From Sphingobacteriaceae bacterium (GTDB lineage Bacteria; Bacteroidota; Bacteroidia; B-17B0; Aurantibacillaceae): a stretch of 64,000 bases of DNA. The translations under genes were made by a program, and so were the position numbers. Below the pieces are notes generated by a model, which saw only the letters and a program-made list of their open reading frames with translations, searched no databases and had not been told where the DNA came from. This document shows, piece by piece, positions 27,290-35,593 of this stretch (its first letter is position 1; each line of letters opens with the position of its first letter). The DNA lies in contig JADJLA010000001.1 in NCBI GenBank assembly GCA_016705695.1, positions 799,497 to 863,496 of the forward strand, given 5' to 3'.

Positions 27290-27721
27290 TTATCCTTTAT
27301 TGTTCGAGTCAAATTCTACCATCCATTCAATTCCATATTTGTCTCTAAACATACCAAAATACGAACCCCAAGGACTGTCAGAAATAGGCATTTCAATTTG
27401 TCCGCCTACCGAAAGTCCATTAAATAATTTGTCCGCTTCTTGTTTGCTATCGGCGCTAATTACAATTTTACTTCTGTTCTCATTTTCGTTTGTTCGTCCC
27501 AATATTTCCGGCACATCATTAGCCATTAAAATAGTTTTACCTATTGGTAAAGCAATGTGCATTATTTTGTTTGCTTCATGTTCCGGTACTTCAAATTCAG
27601 CACTTGCCAGATCTTTAAAGCGCACTATTTTTGAGAACTCCCCACCAAATACTGATCTGTAAAAGTTAAATGCCTCTTCGGCATTTCCGTTGAAGTTAAT
27701 GTGTGGATTGATACTTGCCAT
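27290..27721 (-). CDS. PhnB-like VOC-family protein
   Basis: 143 residues: INPHINFNGNAEEAFNFYRS at the N-terminus, MHIALPIGKTILMAND, and WGSYFGMFRDKYGIEWMVEF at the C-terminus, the pattern of PhnB-type glyoxalase/bleomycin-resistance folds. These small dimers often have metal-binding H/E residues; H8 and E137-like positions are visible. Substrate unknown. Single minus-strand gene near the DUF1801/DUF2200 pair. Confidence 0.88.
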   Translation of the reverse strand: MASINPHINFNGNAEEAFNFYRSVFGGEFSKIVRFKDLASAEFEVPEHEANKIMHIALPIGKTILMANDVPEILGRTNENENRSKIVISADSKQEADKLFNGLSVGGQIEMPISDSPWGSYFGMFRDKYGIEWMVEFDSNNKG

Positions 27722-27895
27722 AAGTTAGTTTTTAATTGCTTTTTAAGGGTACAAATGTTTATTAGCCAGCCGCAAACTATTTTCACGAAGTGACCTTATT
27801 TCTGCGCGTGAATGATGACCCGAGGGCCCGCTTACTTTTACTTGCTGGTTAACATCATTAGCGAACACAAAGTTTTGTCTTGGGTTAAAAGGAAT

Positions 27896-28201
27896 TTATT
27901 TACGCTTCTTTTTTGTTTTTTTATCTGGATGACGTTTTGCATGAAAAACAGCAGAAACAATAATTTGTTTTCCGGAAACTTCATAGTTGATCACAAACGG
28001 AAAGCGTAATACAACGGACTCGTGAATATGAGCAAATTTAATTGGGAAAAGCAGCGGATTGCCTTTGATTATTTCAAGAAGTTGAAAAATCTCTTCTTCA
28101 AATTCAATGCCTAGCCCAGAAACTTGTTTGTTGTAATATGAACATGATTCAGCTATTTCAGAAATAGCTTGTTCTAGAATAATGATTTTGTAGGAAGGCA
28201 C
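27896..28201 (-). CDS. ParE/RelE-type toxin
   Basis: 101 residues with ParE pattern: YKIIILEQAISEIAESCSYY, GLGIEFEEEIFQLLEIIKGNP, VVLRFPFVINYEVSGKQIIV and VFHAKRHPDKK. ParE toxins poison gyrase; RelE relatives cut mRNA. The start is GTG at 28201, one base after the antitoxin stop, so coupled translation is likely. The lysine-rich tail (KKTKKKRK) is longer than usual. Confidence 0.85.
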   Translation of the reverse strand: MPSYKIIILEQAISEIAESCSYYNKQVSGLGIEFEEEIFQLLEIIKGNPLLFPIKFAHIHESVVLRFPFVINYEVSGKQIIVSAVFHAKRHPDKKTKKKRK

Positions 28202-28202
28202 T

Positions 28203-28439
28203 TTAAGCGGATAATTTCTGTTTTACACGCTTGCGAGATTCTGCGATTGAATACCCTTTTATTTTTCCGGCTTTGTACAGAGCAGATCTTTTAAGCACTT
28301 CTTTTTGCTGCTCATCTGTCAATAAGCTGGAATTACTTTGTCGATAGACCTCTAAGAGTTGGTAAACAACTTCAAGTACTTTAACGTCTGCCTCGTCAAT
28401 ATATTTATGCACTTTCGTGCGAATGGCCGTTGTTGTCAT
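28203..28439 (-). CDS. antitoxin of the ParE-type module
   Basis: 78 residues: an N-terminal helical region (TTAIRTKVHKYIDEADVKVL), a middle helix (VYQLLEVYRQ), and a basic C-terminus with YSIAESRKRVKQKL of the type that wraps the toxin. The order antitoxin-toxin and near-zero spacing identify the pair. Whether it binds its own promoter cannot be told from sequence. Confidence 0.8.
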   Translation of the reverse strand: MTTTAIRTKVHKYIDEADVKVLEVVYQLLEVYRQSNSSLLTDEQQKEVLKRSALYKAGKIKGYSIAESRKRVKQKLSA

Positions 28440-28508
28440 ATCGTTATGTATTTAACTATAAAGATAATGATTTTCCGATAATATAAAAAGGAGCTGTCGA
28501 CCCATGCA

Positions 28509-28613
28509 AAAGTCTATTTGACACCGGAAGGATTGTTTTTCAGGGAGTCGTTTCGATATTGGTTGTAACTAACTTATACGAAGGATTCCCTATCCTTATC
28601 GTAGATAGACTTT
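28509..28613. repeat. nested palindromic element between toxin-antitoxin and dapB
   Basis: Outer arms AAAGTCTAT (28509) and ATAGACTTT (to 28613) are perfect; further in, GGAAGGAT pairs with TATCCTT and CAGGGA with TTCCCT, and the centre has TTCG/CGAA. 105 bases in all, upstream of the antitoxin and downstream of dapB. It resembles the element at 12114-12241 in layout but not in sequence. Confidence 0.7.
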
Positions 28614-28648
28614 ATTACAATATGCTTTTAAAACCTTTAAAACTCAAC

Positions 28649-29356
28649 CTAAACAACATCCTCCATATTAAAAATACCTTTTTTGCCCTTTACAAACTCA
28701 GCAGCAATTACGCTCCCTAGGGCAAATCCCTGGCGGTTGTGGGCCTTGTGCATAATTTCAATATCGTCAATAGGTGAGTGGTATTTTATTATGTGCGTGC
28801 CCGGTACTTCGCCTTCTCGTTTGTCTTCAATAAATAAAGTATCGGCAGCTTTGGAATCAATACTCCAATTTTTTTTGCGATCTAATTTTGTAATTACTTG
28901 CTCGGCCAAGGTAATGGCGGTGCCGCTTGGTTTATCTAGTTTATGAATGTGATGGATCTCTTCCATGCTTACTTCGTAATCAGGATATTTATTCATGAGC
29001 TCGGCCAAATATTTATTTACTTTAAAAAATAAATTCACTCCCAAACTATAATTGGTAGCGTAAAATAAAGTTTTGTTCCCTTTTAAAGCTTCGGCTTTTA
29101 TTTGATCAAAATTCTCGTACCAACCTGTGGTGCCAACAACAATAGGTACATCGGCATCAAAACATTTTTTAATATTATCCAATACAGTATGCGGCGTTGT
29201 AAATTCAATAGCAACTTCAGCCTTTTTAAAGTCGGCCGCTGTTACAGTATCTTTATTATCCATATCCACTTTTAAAACAATGGTATGGTTTCTTTTTAAG
29301 GCAATTTTTTCTATCTCTTTGCCCATTTTGCCGTAGCCTATCAATGCAATGTTCAT
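28649..29356 (-). CDS. dapB: 4-hydroxy-tetrahydrodipicolinate reductase
   Basis: 235 residues, typical of the short Bacteroidota DapB. NAD(P)-binding IALIGYGKMGKEIEK, PIVVGTTGWY, ATNYSLGVNLFF, and the substrate motif EIHHIHKLDKPSGTA with catalytic histidines and lysine. It makes tetrahydrodipicolinate for lysine and meso-DAP, fitting the DAP-specific Mpl elsewhere in this window. 15 bases downstream of the DUF5683 gene, a widespread Bacteroidota gene pair. Confidence 0.93.
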   Translation of the reverse strand: MNIALIGYGKMGKEIEKIALKRNHTIVLKVDMDNKDTVTAADFKKAEVAIEFTTPHTVLDNIKKCFDADVPIVVGTTGWYENFDQIKAEALKGNKTLFYATNYSLGVNLFFKVNKYLAELMNKYPDYEVSMEEIHHIHKLDKPSGTAITLAEQVITKLDRKKNWSIDSKAADTLFIEDKREGEVPGTHIIKYHSPIDDIEIMHKAHNRQGFALGSVIAAEFVKGKKGIFNMEDVV

Positions 29357-29371
29357 ATGCTTATTCTGTTT

Positions 29372-29929
29372 CTATTTAAAAGTTAATCGTAAACTCAATC
29401 CAGCGCCCATAGCAGTGCCAACAAAAACGGGTTTGGCGTGCAAATGCAAACTTAGGTCATCACTCACATCAAATGTTTTTAAATGCGCGTCAACGTTGGC
29501 GTCAATTATTTGTATGGCATAAACCGCTATTATTCCAAAACCAAACAGATCGCGGCGTTTACGGTAAAATAATTTTTGCGATTGCAGTTGATCGGTATCG
29601 TAACCTGTTACATCAATTACACTACTATCACCGGCCACCAGTTTTTTTAAATTGCTACGGTAATAGGTGTATTGCTCCTGATTTTTTAAAAAGAAATAAC
29701 CTACGCCTCCTAAGGCCGCCCACACAATGGGCGCTTTCCAATACCTGCGGTTATAAATTTGCCCTGCTCCAGGAATTACAGCGCTTAATAAAGCTGCGCG
29801 TCGCGGACCTTTATCTTTGGGTATTTTTTTTTCTGCAATAGTATCCTTTACTACTACACTATCCTGAGTAGTTTGAGAAATACCTGTTACAGTAAACAGG
29901 CAAATGAGTATGATGCAGAAATTTTTCAA
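29372..29929 (-). CDS. DUF5683-domain membrane protein
   Basis: 185 residues: signal peptide (KNFCIILICLFTVTGISQ), then RRAALLSAVIPGAGQIYNRRYWKAPIVW, the hallmark of DUF5683 (TM2-like turn), with a second hydrophobic helix (FGFGIIAVYAIQIIDANVDAH). In many Bacteroidota it lies between parB and dapB; parAB are absent here. Start codon is TTG at 29929, two bases after the BrkB stop, in the exact place where M-K-N-F would begin. Function unknown; inner-membrane association expected. Confidence 0.85.
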   Translation of the reverse strand: MKNFCIILICLFTVTGISQTTQDSVVVKDTIAEKKIPKDKGPRRAALLSAVIPGAGQIYNRRYWKAPIVWAALGGVGYFFLKNQEQYTYYRSNLKKLVAGDSSVIDVTGYDTDQLQSQKLFYRKRRDLFGFGIIAVYAIQIIDANVDAHLKTFDVSDDLSLHLHAKPVFVGTAMGAGLSLRLTFK

Positions 29930-29931
29930 GC

Positions 29932-31250
29932 TCAGGCTATGTCTTTTACAAGTTTGTTGCCATCGGGGTTATCCCAAGCGCTTTGTAGTTGCGCCATTAT
30001 TTTGTTTACGCTGCGAAGTTCTTCGCTGTCTTCAATTGGTAAAGTGTTCAAGCCTTTTTCGTCAACAATATTTAATATATTTCTAACGGTAAGTTGACTT
30101 TCAGTCAATCCAGGTTGGTAAGTGCTTTCATGTTCTTTATCTCCTTTTAATTCAACTATCACGCCCGTTTCTATGAATTCATTTATAACATTTCGCACTA
30201 ATCGTAATGGAAGGTCGAGTTGATCGGCAATTTGTTTAGCGGTATATGCGGGTTTTTTTTGAAAAAGCCTTTACAAATAACATTTGCAACAAGTAATGAA
30301 ATTGCTTTACGATAGCGGGCACTTAATTTTTTGATTTCGTTTTGTAATTCGTAATGATCTACATTTTGATTTGCAAATGATAATTCGGCACCAAACAGTA
30401 AAATATACCAACTGTATTGCAACCAAATTAAAAACAATGGTAACGCTGCAAAACCTCCATAAATGGCATTCATACTATTGGCGCCAACTTGAAATTTAAT
30501 ATAGGCCCACTCTAATATTTGAAATAATATCATGGCAATAAAGCCTGCAATAAAAGCCGATTTAAATTGTACTTTGGTGTTCGGTAAAATAAGATAGAGT
30601 AATCCAAATGTACTTCCTGCTAGTGCCCAGGCAAGGATCTTTAAAAGAATTGTGGAGAAGCCTGATAGAAACTCAAAATAACCTAAACCTGTTTGCATGG
30701 CTACTGTTAAGGCCCCCGATGCAGATAGAAAGATAGGGGTGATAATTATAATGGCCAAGTAATCGGTTATTTTGCGCACTACTGATCTTCCGCGTTTAAT
30801 TTCCCAAATGTGATTAAAATTATTTTCGATCCCCATTAATAATTTCATTACACTCCATAGTAGTAAAACGATACCTACAATTGCTATCAAGCCACCTTTT
30901 GTGCTTGCCAACATGGCTCCAGCAAATTCAAACGCGCGTTTTAAAACATCTGTATACTCAGCATAATCGTGAATGAGTTTATCTTGCAGATCTTTTTCGT
31001 AACCAAAACCTTTTGTAATGGCAAACGCTAGGGCAAGGATAGGAACTATGGAGAAAAGTGTGTAAAACGTGAGGGCTGTTGCTTTAGTAAGGCAATCATC
31101 TTCGTTAAAACCTTTAACTGCTAATGTAAAAATGCGGAGTTGTTTTAAAAAAAATCCCTGGCGTTTGTTCACCTTGTCTAAACGCACCTGCCACATCTTT
31201 TCGGTCATAAAAGATAAGCCGTTCTTAAATATGGTTACAAGGTTTGACAT
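29932..31250 (-). pseudogene. YihY/BrkB-family membrane protein with winged-helix tail, frameshifted
   Basis: The 5' part (30198-31250) encodes the six-helix YihY/BrkB domain (ATALTFYTLFSIVPILALAF, GGFAALPLFLIWLQYSWYIL). The 3' part (29932-30198) encodes the winged-helix-like tail (LPLRLVRNVINEFIETGVIV). The frames join if the eight-base A run at 30253-30260 has one extra A (FFKKKPAYTAKQIADQLD...). Repaired length about 440 residues, as usual for Bacteroidota members. The gene is thus either truncated after the membrane domain or mis-sequenced at a homopolymer. Confidence 0.85.
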
Positions 31251-31322
31251 TGCTTACAAAATTATGATTTAAAGGGAATTGGGCAATACTTTTAGGAATT
31301 ATTTAGAAGAAAGAATGAAATA

Positions 31323-31440
31323 TTAGCCACGGAGGCACCAAGGCACGGAGAAATTTTGAAAACCAAATTTCAATTCGTGTTTTGATTCGAGCAAAGTATG
31401 TATTGTTTCAACTCCGTGTCTTGGTGTCTCCGTGGCAAAA
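31323..31440. repeat. palindromic repeat, TTAGCCACGGAG family, first unit
   Basis: Left arm TTAGCCACGGAGGCACCAAG and right arm CTTGGTGTCTCCGTGGCAAA are near-perfect inverted copies around a ~60-base AT-rich centre. Located after the BrkB promoter side, beginning a 1 kb block (31323-32315) of such units that contains one small gene. Confidence 0.75.
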
Positions 31441-31461
31441 AAAAACACAATTGACGCCGAA

Positions 31462-31705
31462 GGCCATTTGTAAAGCGTGTAATCTATTCTTAGCCACGGA
31501 GACGCGGAGGCACGGAGAAATTTGGGAGATCTAATATCAATTAACGTCTAGATTTGTGTATAACACTAATTGTATCAACTCCGCGTCTTGGTGCCTCCGT
31601 GGCAAAAAAAACACAATAGACGCCGAAGGCGTCAATACGCACTGGTGTTCAATAAAAACACACAGTTTTAAACTCCGCGTCTTGGTGTCTCCGTGGCAAA
31701 AAAAA
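31462..31705. repeat. ~240-bp repeat, copy A
   Basis: From GGCCATTTGTAAAGCG to the final CCGTGGCAAA. It contains one full palindrome (TTAGCCACGGAGACGCGG... / CTCCGCGTCTTGG...) at 31490-31606, a small GACGCCGAAGGCGTC palindrome, and a lone right arm. Almost identical to 32057-32300 over ~235 bases; the two lie in the same orientation with a spacing of 595 bases. Confidence 0.85.
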
Positions 31706-31716
31706 AGAGAATGCTA

Positions 31717-31953
31717 TTAATTTGGAATTAGCTTATTCAATATCGAAAAGATACTGAAATGCGGTGCTTCTTTTGTTTCGGCATTATTATCTACCTTGGT
31801 GGTAGTAAATTCACTAGAAGTTTCGGTGCTGTTTTTAGCAGAGATAGATCCTCTTTGTGAAAGCGAATAAAAAAGTAAGCCAAGCGCAAGCACAACAGTA
31901 GAAGCTACTACTAAAAGCCCTGCAATGATCTTATTTTTAGGATGTATAAGCAC
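31717..31953 (-). CDS. small single-pass membrane protein between direct repeats
   Basis: 78 residues from a GTG at 31953: basic start (MLIHPKNK), one membrane helix (IIAGLLVVASTVVLALGLLFY), then a Ser/Thr-rich polar segment (NSTETSSEFTTTKVDN) and a short hydrophobic end (FSIFSILNKLIP). No family known to me. It is the only gene between two nearly identical ~240-base repeats, so it might be mobile or duplicated along with them. No ATG is available in frame. Confidence 0.5.
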   Translation of the reverse strand: MLIHPKNKIIAGLLVVASTVVLALGLLFYSLSQRGSISAKNSTETSSEFTTTKVDNNAETKEAPHFSIFSILNKLIPN

Positions 31954-32056
31954 AACACAAAATTAAGGAAAATAAGTATCCAAAATGCTAAAAAAAGCAA
32001 AGAAAGAGGTGGATTATCAGTGTTTTAAGGGGTGGTTTCCAGATATCAGGGTTTAT

Positions 32057-32300
32057 GGCCATTTGTAAAGCGTGTAATCTATTCTTAGCCACGGAGACGC
32101 GGAGGCACGGAGAAATTTGGGAGATCTAATATCAATTAACGTCTAGATTTGTGTATAACAACAACTGTATCAACTCCGCGTCTTGGTGCCTCCGTGGTAA
32201 AAAAAAACACAATAGACGCCGAAGGCGTAAATACACTGGTGTTCAATAAAAATAAATAGATTTAAACTCCGTGTCTTGGTGTCTCCGTGGCAAAAAAAAA
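32057..32300. repeat. ~240-bp repeat, copy B
   Basis: Second copy of the unit at 31462-31705, differing at a handful of positions (for example ACAACAACTG for ACACTAATTG in the loop). It is followed by another GACGCCGAAGGCGTC palindrome just before the SirB1-like gene stop. The segment 31954-32056 between the small gene and this copy shows no other signal. Confidence 0.85.
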
Positions 32301-32323
32301 GACGCCGAAGGCGTCCAGAAAGG

Positions 32324-33217
32324 TTAGAGTAGTTTCTCCAACCTTTTCAATTCATCCAGCTTCTCCATATAACCTAACTTCTCATAAGAGTAGATCAAAT
32401 TAGTAAGACAGCGTTTTACAATTTCTATATTGCTACAAGGGAGATAATATTTATTATCAGGATCGAGGTTGAGTTGTTTTAAGAACTGATCGATGTCTTT
32501 TTGACTAAAAATTAATCCTTTACTAAAGGGATTGATGTAAAATAAAATATTGTTGGATAATGTTTTGTTGTTTACGTCAATTAAGTTGGCGTAATCGTTC
32601 ACGTATGCTAAAACAAAGTGTTGCGGTAAATTAATTCCGTATACCGGTATATTCAATTCTTTACAAATAATAGCGTAAATAACACTTAGCATTAAAGGAT
32701 TTCCCTTTTTGCTTTCTAAAACATTATTGATGAACGAATTTTGTGGCGCGTGGTAATTAGTAATATTGCCACCAAACTGATGCACTTCAAATAAAATATG
32801 GTTCACGATCTTTACTTTTTCTAAAGCGGTAAGATCATCGTGCAGTTCTAACCACACATCTTGCTTTATTTGTTGGATCTGTTTGTGAACTTTGCTTTCG
32901 TCAAGATCAGGATATTGATAGCGCGCTAATAATAATATGCCTTTTAATAGATCGTCGCTTTCGGTAATGCTCCAATCTTTTAATGCCTTTTGTAATGCTT
33001 CAAATTGTATGCTGTGAATAATGATCTCGATGCGTTTTTGCATCAAGGCCTCAAAACTATTTTCCCAAGCTGTTTCTAAATGTGGAATGGCAGGTGGACC
33101 CAATACAATAAAACGGTTACGAACTTCAGAATATATTGCTTCATCCGGATCGTCCAGAAGAGTGATCAAGGCAATAACTTCTTTCAAACTCATTTCTTTG
33201 TTCTTTTTAGGGGCCAT
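32324..33217 (-). CDS. SirB1/transglutaminase-like protein
   Basis: 297 residues. HEAT-like N-terminus (about 10-100), then the SirB1/transglutaminase-like core: ALEKVKIVNHILFEVHQFGG, SKKGNPLMLSVIYAIICKEL, VYGINLPQHFVLAYV, where the canonical Cys position is not obvious (a Cys lies in IICKEL) and histidine is present in PQHF. Most family members are probably not active transglutaminases. ATG at 33217. Function unknown; cytoplasmic. Confidence 0.78.
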   Translation of the reverse strand: MAPKKNKEMSLKEVIALITLLDDPDEAIYSEVRNRFIVLGPPAIPHLETAWENSFEALMQKRIEIIIHSIQFEALQKALKDWSITESDDLLKGILLLARYQYPDLDESKVHKQIQQIKQDVWLELHDDLTALEKVKIVNHILFEVHQFGGNITNYHAPQNSFINNVLESKKGNPLMLSVIYAIICKELNIPVYGINLPQHFVLAYVNDYANLIDVNNKTLSNNILFYINPFSKGLIFSQKDIDQFLKQLNLDPDNKYYLPCSNIEIVKRCLTNLIYSYEKLGYMEKLDELKRLEKLL

Positions 33218-33370
33218 TGTTATGCAAATGTATTATGTATGCTTACGACAAAAGGTTAAGGAAAGTTTAATTCTTAACAAAAATCGTGTTAAACCCTATC
33301 AACAATTTGATGCTGATAAACGGTTAATAACCCTACTGGACATCAGTGTTTTAAGAGGGGTTAATTGAAC

Positions 33371-34494
33371 TCAATTTGGGCGCAAAAAACTCAGTAGTTT
33401 CTGCGCATTGGTTTGATTATTAAATGGTTGAGTTATCTCTTTTCGGGCTGTGATCAAGGTATCTGTGAAGGAAATTTGGCGTAATTCTTCGATCTTTAAA
33501 AGCATCTCTTCAGAGGTATTGGCGATGTTAATAGAGCCATTAACAAGCACGCCGCTGCCTTCTATCATGTGTTGATTGCAAATAATATGGCGCCCGCTGA
33601 ATAAAACATTAAGCAATTTGAGTTTGAGTCCAGTTGCTTGAGCCGTATGCAAAACGTGAATATGAGCCGTACTTATAAGCTCGCTCATTTTTGCTTCACT
33701 TGGGTTTGCAATAAGATCGATATGATCAAATTTTTCAATTTCTTTTTCAAGATCCTCGTCGGGTTGTAATCCTGCAATAATAACGCGAGCTGAAGTTTTA
33801 GAGAAAACGTTTTGTATAAGCCATTTGGCAGCTTCGCTATTTTCGGCCACGCTTAAATTTCCGTGAAACAACATAAAATTACCCATGCCTGCTTTAATGT
33901 TTACTTCGGTATTAGAATGAAAGCTTGGTAAATATTCTGTTTTACTTTAGGAAATTTCGCGCGGTAATAGTTCGCGTCGTTTTGATTTACTGCTAATATC
34001 AAATTGGCATGCGCCACAATTTTTTCGAAACGTTTTAATTTCCAGGCTTCGGTTTTAAGATATAAACGTTTAAAGAAATTCTTTTCCACCTTGGCTAAGC
34101 CTTGGTAATACTCATGTTCGATATTACTGTGGCGATAGATCTTCAATCGTTTTTCAAATGCAGGATCTTTTAAAATATAACACGTATGTAATACTTCACA
34201 CAAAATAGGCGAATCATCTTTAAGTAAACGTTTCCGTAGTTTTTTAGAGATACGCGATTGAACGGTATAGGGCATTAAACTTAATAAACTTGCCAAATGT
34301 GTTTTGCGATCGTAGTAAAATACCTTTTCGCACACTTTTTCGAGTTCTTTTGAATGTTCGCGACCATACTCAAAACAATGTAAATGAATTTTTACACCAA
34401 GCTTGTGCAACCATACCAATTTGTAATACACATCAATTACGCCGCCATAATTGGCAGGAAAAGGAATGTCGAATGAAATGATATGGAGATGCAT
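33371..34494 (-). pseudogene. family-1-like glycosyltransferase, frameshifted
   Basis: The N-terminal part (33901-34494) reads MHLHIISFDIPFPANYGGVI, the start of GT-B glycosyltransferases; the C-terminal part (33371-33886) carries MLFHGNLSVAENSEAAKWL and the donor side (HVLHTAQATGLKLKLLNVLF, GRHIICNQHM). The two join as ...NIYQAFHSNTEVNIKAG if one T is added in the short run at 33920-33922. Repaired length about 373 residues. The start abuts the stop of the propeller lipoprotein gene without a gap, suggesting one operon. Confidence 0.82.
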
Positions 34495-35517
34495 TTACTG
34501 GAAATAAAATCCGTTAGAAATAAATCCTGCTTTAAAGCTGCCATAGAATGCACCGTTAGATGTTTTATATGCAAAGATCTTTGATTTTGAAACATAATCA
34601 ATGGCATCTGCTACATATACTTCAAAGCGAGAGGGATGAACACCTAAGCCGTAAATATTACTTGTAGATGTAATAAAAGCATTGGGAAGTGTTGTTGCAA
34701 CAATTGGCATTCGGCAAATGCCATCTTTATTAGCGTACCACAAAGTGTCCTTTGTTCCATTAATGCAAAGCATGCCGGCTTTTTCGTTTAAAGCAAAATT
34801 TTGACTCCACGCAACGGTGTTGTTTGTAAGATCAATTGAACTTAACTTACCCTGCACGCTTGAAGTGCCACTACTTAAAACCCATAATTTATTATTTTTA
34901 TCTAAAACCAAACTGCTTGCGTTTATTCCTACAACGATGCTATCGCTTACAGTATTGCTTGACGTATTAATAACATAGAGTTTATCTTTTGTCGAATTGG
35001 CAACATAAACCTTATTCATGTACATTACCATTTGTTCGGTACTGCCAGGCAATGTAATGGAGCCTGTTTTTGTTCCTGTTGCAAGATCAACAATGCTTAA
35101 TCCATTTGCGTAAAGATCGCTCACGTATCCTTTTGAACTACTTACTCCAATAATATGGCGCGGCGATGTTAAACCGTTAATTGTTCGTTTCAATTTAAGT
35201 GTGGTGTCGCAAACAACAACCTTATTTGAATTATTTACAACAATGTAATAGTCTCCGTTAATTTTGCACATGCTTTGGGCCACATCTCCCAATCCAACGC
35301 CATTCTTATCTTTATAAATATCTTCGCTAACACTGGCTGTTTCGGTATCAAAAAGAGTTATGCCGGCATTGTTGGATCCATAATTTCCTTCGTTCACTAC
35401 GTATATTTTTTTTGCAGGACCAAATGCGTTAGGATTACTAAGAGGAGAAGGCTCATCTTTAACGCAAGATGTTAAACCCGAGAGGGCTAAAAGGGCTATG
35501 AAAGATGGGTAGTTCAT
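34495..35517 (-). CDS. YncE-like beta-propeller lipoprotein
   Basis: 340 residues with lipoprotein signal (MNYPSFIALLALSGLTSCVKD; lipobox LTSC). The mature part has YncE/DUF5074 blades: KKIYVVNEGNYGSNNAGITL, SPRHIIGVSSSKGYVSDLY, GLSIVDLATGTKTGSITLPG, NKVYVANSTKDKLYVINTSS. These proteins often sit beside TonB receptors for vitamins or metals, but here the neighbour is a glycosyltransferase. Probably anchored in a membrane facing the periplasm or cell surface. Confidence 0.83.
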   Translation of the reverse strand: MNYPSFIALLALSGLTSCVKDEPSPLSNPNAFGPAKKIYVVNEGNYGSNNAGITLFDTETASVSEDIYKDKNGVGLGDVAQSMCKINGDYYIVVNNSNKVVVCDTTLKLKRTINGLTSPRHIIGVSSSKGYVSDLYANGLSIVDLATGTKTGSITLPGSTEQMVMYMNKVYVANSTKDKLYVINTSSNTVSDSIVVGINASSLVLDKNNKLWVLSSGTSSVQGKLSSIDLTNNTVAWSQNFALNEKAGMLCINGTKDTLWYANKDGICRMPIVATTLPNAFITSTSNIYGLGVHPSRFEVYVADAIDYVSKSKIFAYKTSNGAFYGSFKAGFISNGFYFQ

Positions 35518-35580
35518 ATGATTTTATCAAAATTAGCAAAATTGCCATAAATTGTAGCAAGGACTTGGTTGAAGTTGTTA

Positions 35581-35588
35581 TAACTTTG
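35581..35588 (+). promoter_or_regulatory. -7 box of ruvB
   Basis: TAACTTTG fits TAnnTTTG and ends five bases before the ruvB ATG, implying a very short or absent leader. No clear -33 box at 17-23 bases upstream. Confidence 0.45.
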
Positions 35589-35593
35589 ATGTT

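Noticed and set aside
29473..29841. 122-codon plus-strand frame opposite DUF5683
   Set aside because: Opposite to a conserved gene; low-complexity translation without domain.
31323..32315. Possible CRISPR array
   Set aside because: Repeats are long palindromes with irregular spacing and identical 'spacers'; no cas genes.
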